From the NCBI GenBank assembly GCA_030737875.1, contig CM060919.1, positions 802,511,160 to 802,575,159 of the forward strand: a stretch of DNA of 64,000 bases, read 5' to 3'. The translations under genes and the position numbers were made by a program. The stretch is from Allium sativum (lineage: Eukaryota; Streptophyta; Magnoliopsida; Asparagales; Amaryllidaceae). Shown here piece by piece: positions 11,801 to 23,351 of the stretch. How positions within the stretch are numbered: position 1 is the first letter of the stretch; every line of letters starts with the position of its first letter. The notes under the pieces are model-generated. The model made no database searches and was not told the origin of the DNA. It worked only from the letters and a program-made list of their open reading frames with translations.

Positions 11801-13752
11801 TCTTAGCAAATCCCTCTTTTTTTTTTTAGTATACACAAAATGCATATGCCCAGGCACAAAAAGAAAACTTTGTTTCCTACTCTTCAAAAGTTTCAACACG
11901 CAAGTGTAAATGTACAACATAACTTAACAACATGTTCTTACACGCTTGGTGTATATTATTATAAGATTAACAAATGAATCCATGCTACAACAAAACTATA
12001 ATCCTTTTGTTTTGTAAAACGCAAATATTAAATACCTGGTACTAATTTTCTTTATTCTTCCCAAAAGTTCACATGCATGTAAAATATGTTTATATCTCTT
12101 AACTTCCTTCCACTACTTATAAAAAAATATTATACCCATGATTGTACATGTGTTATGCATGGGGAAGGATTATATTTCTATGCTATAACAAACTTAGAAA
12201 AACTAAAAGTGTCCATTTTTTTTATTTGACAAAACATATAGAACAACGTTGGTAATCAAAATGTTTTTTTGTATATAAAAACATGGCAGTTCGAATTGTA
12301 AGGGAAAAGAGGAGCATTTCAGAATGGGAAAGATAGGCAAATCTTTGTTCAAGGTTTCATGTCAAAACAAAAAGGAACAAAGTGAAGAAAAAAAACAAAT
12401 AGTAAGGCATGGGTTCGTTCGGAATTTGTTCACAACTTTTCAAATTTACGTATTTCGATGCGATAAAAAAAAATAGATTAAAGAGAAATAATATTTTTAA
12501 ATCAGCGTATTACCTGAAGATGTAGATCTACACACAAGAATTTAGACAGAGAAGAGAAGTTTGGAAGAAGAGAACGAATAGTTTTTTCTCAGTAAAAGAG
12601 GAAAATAATATACAAAAAGGAACAACCATGTAAATGCTTTCTTAAGGCTTTTCAAATTTATTCCCCTTTTAACGTCAATAAATGGCTTTTCAAATTTATT
12701 CCCCTTTTAATGTCAATAAATGGCTTTTCAAATTTATTCCCCTTTTAATGTTAATAAATGGATTTTCAAAAAAAAAAAAAAAAAAAAAAAGAGGCGGCCA
12801 TTTTCAAAGCAATGAACATGAAGAGATCTAAATTAGGTTAATATCTAAGATCATTTATAGGCAGTGACATTCCAAAGGTAAATTAATTTATAAAATTTCA
12901 ATTTCCTTTTATTCACCTAAAATTTAATACCAAACATCAATGAATTAATCCTAATCTAAACCAGGACTTAAATTAGTTATGGAATAAATGACATATACTA
13001 TAAATCTCAAATTAAATTACAACAATCACAATTGAGCATTTAATTTTAAAACAACCAATTCATTTTATTTTAGTCTTACAATTTCACTATAAATTTCCAA
13101 TTTATAAATTATATTTTAAATTCACATTGGTTTTACGTTTTTATTTATAATTTATATCCCATGCAAACATACCATTTATTACTTATTAATTCACCACTTT
13201 ACTTATAGCATTCATTTTATTTCTACCTTACTATTATAACTACCACTTTTAATTTATAATAAATGCGATACTTAATTATATGGACTCTAGTTGGTTACCA
13301 TATCAATACCAAATAGTTAATGTTTGATTTGTTCATACTTTCCAATTTTTATAGCAACATAATTTTCAAATATATATATATATATATATATTACAACACA
13401 ATGTAAAATGCATATTAATCCATATATATTTATATATATACATATCCTATGCATTGATTAGTTACCAAATCAACTGAATTTCAATTGTAAATTAAATAAA
13501 TCAATTTCATCCAAACATTTTAATATTAATTACAAATTTCAGTATTTATATTTACAAACCAATTGTAATTTCATTTACAATAACTACAAGTTATTATTAT
13601 TGTAAACAACTAACATACATTACTTAATCAAATTAATTAAGTTACAAATAAATTTATATAATTAAGTCATCAAATTTTGTTTATAACCATAAATACTCAA
13701 AAAATCATAATAAATTCAAAAATTAAATAATAAAAAATTATGGGTTGTTACA
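8832..13752 (-). mobile_element. complete 4.9-kb LTR of element H
   Basis: Bounded by TGTAACATCCCG at 8832 and GTTACA at 13752 (TG...CA on both strands), between a primer site on its left and a polypurine tract on its right. The part from 11942 repeats 5409-7218. It holds a GC-richer block at 9470-9680, then AT-rich sequence with many TTTCAATT-like words. No coding region is visible. The short open frames at 9450-9835 lack any domain. Confidence 0.8.
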
Positions 13753-14968
13753 CTCTCCCCCACTTAAAACTTTTCGTCCTCGAAAAGGCGTAGTAAGGGA
13801 GTTGTCAATTATATATATATTTAGCCATATAAATTTTTATTCAACTTGATTTTATTAATATTTTTGTTTTAAATCAAGAACTGTCATACCGTGATTTTTC
13901 TGAAAATTTGAATTACACATATCTTAAAATTTATAAGTCCAAATCTAAATTTTTCTCTTTCATTATAAAGCTATATTCTAAAATATCAAAAAGATTATTG
14001 TTTAAAGAATTCCGATTTATTTTAGACTCTATACATTCATTTAAACTTCAATTCGGAAAATTACGAACTACCGCTACGCAACGAGCTCGTTTTTAATTAA
14101 ATTTAATTAATTCGTTCAACCATCGTTATGTTTATAGTATTTATAAGCCTATTCACTTATATTTCACCAAACCAAACATTAATCTCAATATATTTGGTTT
14201 ATTACTAAATAATTCGCTTAATCAATTTTTCATTGATTCAGTTAATTCATATTACTTAACATAACATACTAAGTATATATCGTTTATTACATAACTTAAA
14301 TTTTATTTATATATATAACCAATCAATATTTCACGTTCATAACCCATTCTAATACTTGTGCATTATTTAATTGCTTATCCATATAACATTTAACTTCTTA
14401 ATTAATTGGCAAGTTATTCATGCTATAGAAAAGAATAGATTTTTATACAAGTTTCAATGGTTACCATTCGTTTCAATTTATTATCCAATTCTTATGAGTT
14501 TTATTTTAATTATAACTCTCTTATAATCGTAGTATTCAGAAGTTTCAAAAATTTAAGTTCATTTCATTTCACTAATTATTCAAGATTTCAAGAATTAAAT
14601 TTCGGGTTTCTAATCAAATCATGTTTTTTTTTGTTGAAATGTTTCATATAGTATATCATTTACATAAAACCATACTATAAAAGGATTTAAATAAAGTTCA
14701 ATTTCATAAAACAAAGTACAAAATATAAAATGTCTCCCTACTTAGACTCTTGAAAATAAACATCGATGATGCGTGCACTCATCACCGAAATCATTTTCAA
14801 AGAAAAGAGGGTATACATTTTTCCAATAATTCATTTAAAACAATTTCTATATGAAACACTTTTAAAATATACATATATTATTTCAACCATTTGCAAATCA
14901 CCCGAAATCAAATTCTCAAATTCATATTTTACTTCTTATTTCATTATCAATAAATTTTCAATTTTTTT
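13753..14968 (-). mobile_element. truncated internal region of element H (right)
   Basis: Starts with the same polypurine block as 7219 and follows 7219-8435 closely. It stops within a T-run, about 400 bases before the primer site would be reached. Beyond lies a templated patch and unrelated DNA. Non-coding throughout. Confidence 0.8.
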
Positions 14969-15002
14969 TAAAATATACATATATTATTTCAACCATTTGC
15001 AA
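14966..15002. repeat. templated 37-bp patch at the end of element H
   Basis: TTTAAAATATACATATATTA and the next 17 bases repeat 14859-14897 just upstream, then the sequence changes to unrelated DNA. It looks like filler copied from nearby during break repair. Confidence 0.8.
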
Positions 15003-15003
15003 A

Positions 15004-15900
15004 CCACCAGCAACTCACATACACCTGATACCTGAATTGCCCACTATCCTCCTACCAAACAAACTCAAGTGACCTCCTGCTTGAATACCATAATCACCAC
15101 CTCCAGTAAACAAAAAAAAAAAAAAAAAAAAAAAAACAGTTTTCTCTTCCCCTATTCATCTCAGCCTTAACCTCACGTACAAGCACACATCCTCACCAAC
15201 TCCATCTACTCTACACTTCAAATATCACCAGATCAACAAATATACACATACCCAACCTCGTTCTTTCTACCATCAAAACTCAATCACAGACCAAAGACCC
15301 GCCTCCAAATTGAGACTTGCGATTTCTGTTTTTTTTTTTTTTTTTTTTTTTTTTAAGTTTAAAGAACAGGATTTGGAGTGTAATCGATTGACAAATTCCA
15401 AAGATCGAGTTTTATAGAAAACGGTATTCGGTGAATCGACTTGTGGTTTATAGTGGGCCGGGCTTAGTAATTTTGTGATCTATTAAAAAGAATTCTGTTT
15501 AAAGAATTAGTGCGTTGGTGTTTGCCTTTCTTGGGCGTGTCTGACTTGTTAATTTGGTTCATTTTTTTCTACTTCTCTTTCATCCCTGCTTTCCTCTTAG
15601 AAAAAATATTTATTTATTTCTTCTTCAGGTTTCCCAAGCAGAAAATCAGAATAATTGCTTTCTTGATTGCTTGGATTTGCTTAGTCTCACTCTGCATCGC
15701 TTGCTTGCTACAAATTGTGGTGCTTTGCTTTGCTTCGTCTCCTCAGAAGAAATCAGCTCATCTCGTCTTGTATCATCCAGAATTTGTGCACGTGCTTATC
15801 AGAACTATTGTCTTAATGCAAAATACAGTTGAATTCTACATAATATAATTTTAGTTCTTATTTGTATCGGTTAGAAATAATTAATTATAAGATACTTACA
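15004..15900. other. unassigned stretch with long A and T runs
   Basis: C-rich sequence to about 15320 with an A-run at 15113-15136, then a T-run at 15330-15354, then T-rich sequence. An open frame of 112 codons at 15510-15848 is very hydrophobic and Phe-rich because of the T bias and has no recognisable domain. The pairing of an A-run and a T-run could mark old retro-inserted ends, but I see no target duplication. I assign nothing here. Confidence 0.4.
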
Positions 15901-16700
15901 TAAGCATTGGTTGTTTTATCATCTCATCCTGCCATCAATATGTGACTGAGCCCTCCTCATTGGCATGCCTCCTGGATTGGGTATGAGCAAAGATATCCTA
16001 GTATGACACGGGACCCCACATAACCTTTCCTAATATAATTAAAGTATATATATTATTGTTTTAATAATTGTTTGTTTATAAGGAAACTTAAAATAAAGAA
16101 ATGTAACAATTGTTTGCAATCATAATTAATAAAATTACCAAGTTCTCGCTATGATGATGCAATGACTTGGAACCACCATGATGTGTCACTCGGTTCTTAA
16201 TTTTATTTACGAAGTTCCTCTCCGACTCTTTCTACAAATTTAAACTGGAATATATGTTTTACAATTGTAAATATATGCGGTAATTTAAACTGAAATGTTG
16301 TAAAATTACCTGGAACTCCTCATCGCTCCACCATTCAATTCATGCATCCCATACATTATCACCCATACAGTTGGGTTTTTTCTCTGATTTCCTAATGTCG
16401 GATATTGTGTCTTTAGAGTTTTTACTAATTTTATTATTCTAATGGCACTTGACTGGCTCAACATTACCTTTCCCTAAATCTATTGCACCCTACAAATTGA
16501 GAAAATAAAAGTTCTACATTTATAAATAGTCTGTGAAATATAAATTGGTAATATATTATGATATAAAGTTATCTTTATAGGGAAGTTCTGCCAAATACTC
16601 TTTGTGAAATGCACTAGGATCTTGCTCCACTCAGGCCAGTAGGAAATCATCTTGCTCATGTATGTCTGCCAAGAAATAGAAAAACAATATTGGATAGCTC
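15900..16700 (-). pseudogene. possible plant transposase gene fragments
   Basis: On the - strand short blocks read like pieces of an En/Spm-associated plant transposase (Transposase_24 type). An example is KNRVTHHGGSKSLHHHSENL from about 16199 down to 16138, matching that family's H-x-GSKS pattern; a tryptophan-bearing block lies near 16320-16380. The blocks are separated by AT-rich intron-like sequence with plausible splice sites. No start, stop or complete exon chain is found. A weak similarity judged by eye only. Confidence 0.3.
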
Positions 16701-17218
16701 AAGCTCGAAGCCTCAACTCAAGCTCGAAGCCTCTATGTTAAAAATGTGAAACAAACATGTAATAAATCATGACTAACACACACACACACATACACTATAT
16801 AGAAAATAAATGTAATACTTACGATCCACCAGTCTTAGACTACAACGTCACTACAAAACGAGATACCACCACCTCTAATGATATTCCCTCTCAAAGATAA
16901 GAGGGAGAACCTGATTCAGAAGAACCATGTCTCCTAAAAATGACATATATAATATTTGTCAAATACATAATATCATTTATGAGAAACATATCATTTCATT
17001 TTTACAAACATATATTATGCCAGAATATATTGCTTAATTATGAGAAACGTATTATGAAAAATCTATTATTTAGTAGAATAAACCTTTTATTCTCAAAAAC
17101 ATATTTTGGCATAACAAATCATTTAATGTCGAGCAACTTATTATGCTGGAACATTTTAATTAATCTTACAAAAAAGTATACCAAAATTACCTTCTATGAA
17201 ATGTGCATTAGTAATCAT
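16700..17218. other. AT-rich spacer, no gene seen
   Basis: Contains a tandem-like AGCTCGAAGCCTC pair near 16700-16735 and a short (CA)n at about 16776-16790. The 94-codon open frame at 16940-17224 is Ile/Phe/Asn-rich and has no domain. Confidence 0.4.
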
Positions 17219-18016
17219 TGTTGAATCAGGATTTTGATTCATGATAAGGAACTCATTGATCAAAGAAGGAATCCAACAATTAGAGTGACAATGAGAGTAT
17301 CACTCGTATTACTAATAACTACAGAGGAGACAGGACTAGAAATGGGTATATAGAGAGTCTATTCTTTGAGTTTCGAGTCTTAGTAGTATATATTTGTTAA
17401 AATATAACCACAAGTAGTTTACAATCCAACACGACACGTATTTATAACTTATACATACATATATATATATATATATATATTAAAATTGTTCATTGTGCAT
17501 TTTTTTACCAGGTCAGTCGACTGACCCACGATAGTCAATCGACTGGATTTGGTAAGTTTATATGCTCATGCACATGTGCACGAGCATATGAACTTCAGTC
17601 GACTACAATTGAAATTCAGTCAACTGAAATTACTTTAATTGTCATTTTTTCTGAATAATCACCTCTATTCATGAAGAGTTTTGATCAATACAAACGGATA
17701 TAGATGCTTCTACTCAATTGAATCTCTTTATAAATGGTTGTAAGCATTTAAATACTATACGTACCTTTTTTACAGTAAAAAACTTAATTGAATTTAATCA
17801 ATCGTGAATTTTTATGCTCCCTAAATATATACTCTCTAAGCACTGTCAGACCTTTTGCTTAAATCCATAGATTTAAACTCCAATTCTTCGATTTTAAGAA
17901 ATATTTTCCTTCTTATCTTCGCATACGTAATATATTTACTTGAAGAGAAGATTACAGGAAGGGTGTACTATCAGTAACATATCCGCTTATCAAGAACCCG
18001 AAGAGTCAATCTGTTA
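17219..18016 (+). mobile_element. first part of F 5' LTR
   Basis: Begins TGTTGAATCAGG. It contains an (AT)n at 17455-17480 and a cluster of GTCGAC palindromes, including the perfect 16-bp GGTCAGTCGACTGACC (17511-17526), and a nested palindrome at 17560-17589 centred on GCACATGTGC. The right part is plain AT-rich sequence. The LTR call rests on the TG start, the position of the primer site after the Helitron, and the resulting length. Confidence 0.5.
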
Positions 18017-18115
18017 TCTATAATAGAAAGTAAAATAGAGAAAATGCTGAGTTGTATAGTCTCTTTTTTCACAAAATCCGACGTGTCGTCAGAAGAAGCC
18101 GCGTTCCCAGAGTTC

Positions 18116-18270
18116 GAGTTTGTTTATATTTTTTAAGGAAGGTGAACATAACTCTCGGTTCTAATTGGTGGAAATCAGAGGGTCTATAATCTATATGAGT
18201 CCTCATGATTTCCACCAATCAGGGAAGATAGAGTTATGTTCACCTTCCTTGGAAAAGTGTGAACAAACTC
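18116..18270. repeat. long inverted repeat (about 62-bp arms, 28-base loop)
   Basis: GAGTTTGTTTATATTTTTTA and onward to 18177 pairs with 18206-18270, which ends GTGAACAAACTC. The arms share GGAAGGTGAACATAACTCT and TGGTGGAAATCA with few mismatches. It lies about 100 bases inside the Helitron's 5' end and directly upstream of the promoter-like region. It could be a small foldback element or a hairpin-RNA source. Confidence 0.85.
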
Positions 18271-18294
18271 CAACTGCGTTTCCATATCGAGCAA

Positions 18295-18340
18295 TCCAGT
18301 AAATGTTATTATAAAATAGAGAACTCCGTTGCTTACCGGC
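18295..18340 (+). promoter_or_regulatory. promoter-like region of the captured gene
   Basis: ATTATAAAATAGAG (about 18307-18320) fits a TATA box. It sits about 30-40 bases upstream of a C/T-rich, CCTAAT-containing stretch typical of plant 5' leaders. The call depends on the exon chain downstream being real. Confidence 0.35.
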
Positions 18341-18344
18341 GGTT

Positions 18345-18548
18345 ATTTCTCTCTTACCCTGTGTTTGCCGGTTTCTAAACATCGAAGAAAACCTAATTCC
18401 ATTAGAATCCCTAATCGACATTCTCACCCAACCAAACGAATCGTATACGCGTAAACAACATTCCACAGGAATCGTCTTCATCTCAATGTCCCCAGCGATG
18501 GTGACGTCATGAGACTCAGGTTTTCTGACGCTGATAACCGCTCTTGAG
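18345..18548 (+). other. candidate 5' untranslated exon
   Basis: GC-richer than its surroundings, with leader-like words (AAACCTAATTCC, ATCCCTAATCG) and a TGACGTCA element at about 18502-18509. It ends CTCTTGAG followed by GTAATTG, a good splice donor. Short ATGs here are closed quickly. The 119-codon open frame on the opposite strand (18203-18562) spans the hairpin and this exon and is judged chance. Confidence 0.35.
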
Positions 18549-19266
18549 GTAATTGAAACCAAAATCTGTTTTATTTCTTTGTAAAAATTCTAACTACGGA
18601 ATCGACTTCATATGCTTTTGTCAATATTACTTCAGACAAGTTAGGGAAGGAGATGTTTTACATGAAGTAATTGAACATGCGTTCCATTTTTCCAATGCTA
18701 CTTTACTGAGCTATAATCCGTAATTTGCTGCCAGTAAAAACGTTATATGTAATTACAGCCTTAACATTGGGAGCATCTACTGGATTTCATATTTTTATAG
18801 TTGAAATTATTATTTTCATGGTAGTCTCGATTTTAATGGATTAATGATTCGAATTTAATAAATGAATAAAATGACTTTATTGCTCACTGTATTTCTACAT
18901 TGGAAACAATATCTCATGTTGGTGACAGTAGTTCATTATGACACATCTTTGTAGGCTAATTATCCTGTCCAATTTTATTGTTGTTAACAGTATGTTTCTT
19001 ATGATTAATGGAAAATATATGATATAAAAATCGTGAAATGTTGTGAAAAGATGATTACATGGAGTTCACTCTCTAATAAGAAAAAAATTATGCCTTTTGT
19101 GTTCCCGTAGTTTGGCAGTTTTGGTTGCTTTATTATATTTTCTCAATTTGATGTGCATAGAACAAGATTTGATGAAATGCATGTTCACATTCCAATGCTA
19201 AATTAAATCCAACATTTGAGATGACAGTTAACTAACACATACTGAACACAGATATATGAACAATAA

Positions 19267-22200
19267 ATGGATTACATGCAGAATGCATTATGCCGTATAC
19301 ATGAACTGCTGGATCAAATGTCGCATACCAAAAACCTTGGCTGTCTTACACACCATAAAGGAGATCAGATGTCATCTATAAGAGCAGGTTTGATTTGACT
19401 TGAATAAGTCGCCTTTTGTTTTATGAAAGCCAAAACCAATTCGTTTTGGCTTTCAAAAAGCCAAAAGCTGCTTATTTTAATCAATCCAAACAAGACGTAA
19501 ACAGTTGGATTCAGCTACAGCTGTGCGCTAACAGAGATTTATAAAGCATATCTTCATCCAGAGCTGAATCAAATGGAGGACTAAATGAATGCAATCTTCC
19601 AGTTGTCAACTATAAGATTGAGCAAGCATAGCACTGGCTATGTTGGAATAAAAGAGCACCATGTCAATTTGCAAGATTTCTATGTCTTACAGCGGTAAAT
19701 AGCATGCATATGTAATGTGATTTTTTGGCCATTTACCTGTGCTATTTCCGAGGTTTAACGCTGTGGTTTGACGCTAAGAAACAATTTTCAAATTTGCTGT
19801 TCTTTACTGAAGGGTTTAAATATATGATTAACTGAAATCTAACGTTTTCTTAAGATTGTACTTCAAGCACTATTCCTCTAAAATTTGAATTTTGTACATG
19901 ATCTGTTAGAGCAACTCCAGTGGTTCAAATTCAGCCCGTAATATTAAGGTAATTGCACCCAGTGGTGCAATTACGGCTGAATATGAAGGCTTCGATTCAG
20001 GATCCAGTTCAGGATCCTGAATCGGATCCTGGCGCCTGTAGTACAGGCGCCAGGATCCTGGCGCCTTTATTGTAGGCGCCAGCTTCTGGCGCCTACAATG
20101 TAGGCGCCAGGATCCAGGCGCCTGTACTACAGGCCCCAGAATCCCTCATTTTTTCACCCCAACCTTCTCTTTTATTAAGAATTTTGTTTTTAATAGATTA
20201 ATTTTGTTTTTAATAGATTAATTTTGTTTTTAATCTCACTTCAATGGCGGAGGGGGTTTATAGACGCCAGAATCCTGGCACCTGTATTACAGGCGCCAGG
20301 ATTCTGGCGCCTGTAATACAGGCGCCAGGATCTGGCGCCTGTAATGTAGGCGCCAGACCACTGGCGCCTACAGCCCAATTCAGGGCTGAATATTCAGTGG
20401 GCTGAATATTCAGCCCTGAATCCACTGGAGATGCCCTTAGGGCCTTGGATTTGGAAATAAGACACTGTAATGGATGAAACACTCAGACTTATTTTTTTGG
20501 TTGTGAAAGGGTTTTACTTGATGGAACCATTGTTGCTCATTCCCTCATGTCTAAATAGTGTTGTGCTTAGTACACGGACAAGCAGTGAACATTGATTTTT
20601 GGATTTGGCTTTGGGGTTAATACCTTTTGTTAAAGCAATTACTTTTACCCAATTTAATACATGATTTCATTCGTACTTCTCAATTCTATTGATGTAGTCC
20701 TGCTTCCCCTCAATACGAGTATCATGCCTAATTTCTACCCTCAAATTTGAGAATAATTTACAGAGTTATTATTAGTTTTCCTGTTAGTCTATTCATTGTT
20801 AGTTATAATTATTTACTTTCAAGATTTTGTACTCACTCACGTCTTAATTTTGCAAAACCAGTGAGTTGTTTGGCTCCATAGCTGCAATATCTGTACAAGT
20901 TTTCCTATCAGGGTATGTTATTTTAATTTTGTTATAATGCGATTCATTGATAAATTTGAATAAAAAATGGCATTGTTATTGTACACGATGATTGAATGTG
21001 CTCAATTATGGATTGTCGTTAACCTAGATGTACACGTACTGTATATAGCCTGGCTAAATTATATTTTAGAAGGTATGCGAACATTTTTAGATGCAACCGC
21101 AAGCAGGCAGATATGAAAAAATACAGGTGACCCATCTTTTGTTAGTGGTGAACCAGATTGCCATGTTATCAATGTCAATTTAAACAACTAAAATTGATGG
21201 GAAAAACCCAAAACTGCGCACTGTACAACAAACTGTGCACATATCTCATTATCTTCTCTTCTATTTTACTCCATAGTCCTTTCCTTCTTCCTTAGGTTCA
21301 ACATTGTTGGCATAGTTAAGGTGGACCACATTGTAAAGCTGATTTTTTTTTTTTTTTTTTTTTTTTTTTGGCACAATATAGATGACAATGACAGAATTGA
21401 CGCACAATACTGCAGTACTCATTGTTGCACCATTTTCATCTAAAATCACTACATAGGTTTATGCCATTCTTTTGCATGAGGCTTTCTTTTTGGTGCATTT
21501 TCTTTGTCTGTATCATTCCTACAGGAGTTACAATTATTTGTTTTACAGCAAACTGCCCCCTTGGGAGGATTGGTTTTTAATTAACATTATTTGAGAGCTT
21601 TTGCATTTTTAACCAGGTACAAAAGATATGTTCACTGACTGTCAGATGCTCAAATTGGCATTAGATAGAGGTTGTACTAGATATTTTACTTCTGATCAGT
21701 TTGTCACCACATGTGCACATCAATCATAAGTCATAGCTATCTGATGCACCGAATTTGTGTCCAAAAGCAAAAATCTTACATTTACACTTATACGAACCCC
21801 CTTTTATGTTAATAACCAAGTGTACAACATTAGTAATTTAGAGCTTGGTGCCGTATTTGTGCACATACCTATATAGTAGTATCCTAATATGGATCTGCTC
21901 GAAGCGTATGACAATGAAAACGACGACACTAATTTATCTGAATTCATCTCCTCTAACTTCCATGGCATTTTATTTTGCTCAAATTAATTTTTAGAACTGC
22001 ATTCTAAATTCTGAATATTTTGGTATTTATTTTCAGTCGGTGATTTGTGTCCTCTGCTGGATTATAGGACCTTTCCTGCTTTGGGATATACTGGCAGTGG
22101 AAAACGCATCACACCCTCATGGTAACATTTCCTTAAAAAAAGAATAACTTTTGATTTGTTACGACTTACGATTCTACTTTACAGGGGCGTATTGTGAGGT

Positions 22201-23303
22201 GAAAGAGAAAGATAACTAATGTTATCAACCATATAATTATTGCTTTTTATACCACGTTTCAGTTTCTATATGAAAATGACTTTTGCGTTTCAATTTGAAG
22301 TATTTTTAGCATTTTTTTTTTAAACGTGAAGGTTGAGTGTGATTATGTTGAGTTTAACTTTACAGTTAAAATTTTTGTTGCTGGTTATCATTATGCTTTC
22401 TTGTTATTTTACCTTAATTTTGGGTTCCATATCTAGCCAACCCCAACTTGTTTGGGATACATGGCTTTGTTGTTGTTGTTGTTGGTTATCATTATGCTTT
22501 CTTCCTTGCACCATTCTGATATGGATTTTATCTTACTGATTTCTTTGCTTACAACATAAGCAAAAAAAAGCGTTTGTAGAAAGATTAGACCTTACACTTT
22601 TCTTAATTTGCAGATTTGAAATCTTACATTTGGACGATTTTTAGTTTATTAGTAAAAAATAATTTGAGATTGGTATGAAGCTCTTTGATGTGGGCTACAG
22701 CTAAACTCGGATCTTTCAGGTTTCTCTCAGTCCAAGCTTTACTTCATCAAATTGATAAGGTTTCAATTGTTGTTCATTTTATACATGCTTTGTTGCATAT
22801 TTTTTATGTATGTTAATTTTTGAATTTCTTACTTTTACGGGAAATCTGAATAAAGAGCAGAGCTTTTAGTAGAGTTTAGATTGAAAGTGTTTAGTTACTT
22901 ATGGTTTTCTTCCAAATTAAATGGTAAACTACCTACCTTGGATAATTTTGGTTGAATCAAAGATTTCGTCTCTTTTTTCAGATATACTATTGTATTGTTG
23001 CTTCTGTGGGTAGACCATTTTAATGCTACAGTGGTTATGTAACATTGATTTTCCATTTATATCCACTATTGGTCAATACACTTATTTTGCTGGTACATCT
23101 TCTGCATTTATTTTAAATTCCTTTTACACGGCTCTTTTCTTTCCTCATTAGCGTTGTATCCAACAGCTGTAAAAAAGTTGATAATTTGGATAGAAGTTTA
23201 ATAAAATTTTAACTAAATGTTAATACTAATGTAAATGCCTGATTCACAAAAGCATGATGAAATGTTAATGTTACAAATATATATACAAGTGGTGTGAGGG
23301 ACC

Positions 23304-23351
<48 letters not shown>

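Larger units (their letters stand above)
5409..14968 (-). mobile_element. non-coding LTR element H in LTR-internal-LTR-internal array
   Basis: On the - strand, LTR ends, a polypurine tract and a primer site define an element with a long LTR (4.9 kb) and an internal region of only about 1.6 kb with no gag or pol. The order on the + strand is partial LTR (5409-7218), internal (7219-8831), complete LTR (8832-13752), partial internal (13753-14968). 5409-8435 and 11942-14968 are direct repeats at an offset of 6533-6534, with roughly 15 differences noticed by eye. This is a LARD-like non-autonomous element in a tandem arrangement expected from unequal recombination between LTRs. Confidence 0.82.

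Noticed and set aside
15510..15848. 112-codon open frame, hydrophobic, membrane-protein-like
   Set aside because: Phe/Leu/Ile content follows the T-rich base composition, two overlapping frames are open equally, and there is no domain or splice context.
18203..18562. 119-codon open frame on the - strand
   Set aside because: It crosses one arm of the inverted repeat and the leader-like exon of the opposite strand; no domain; explained better by the + strand gene model.
23152..23201. Possible terminal exon ending in a stop after the left exon block
   Set aside because: It would end the protein at about 130 residues, but coding-like exons continue to 33178, so I treat it as uncertain and leave it out of the model.
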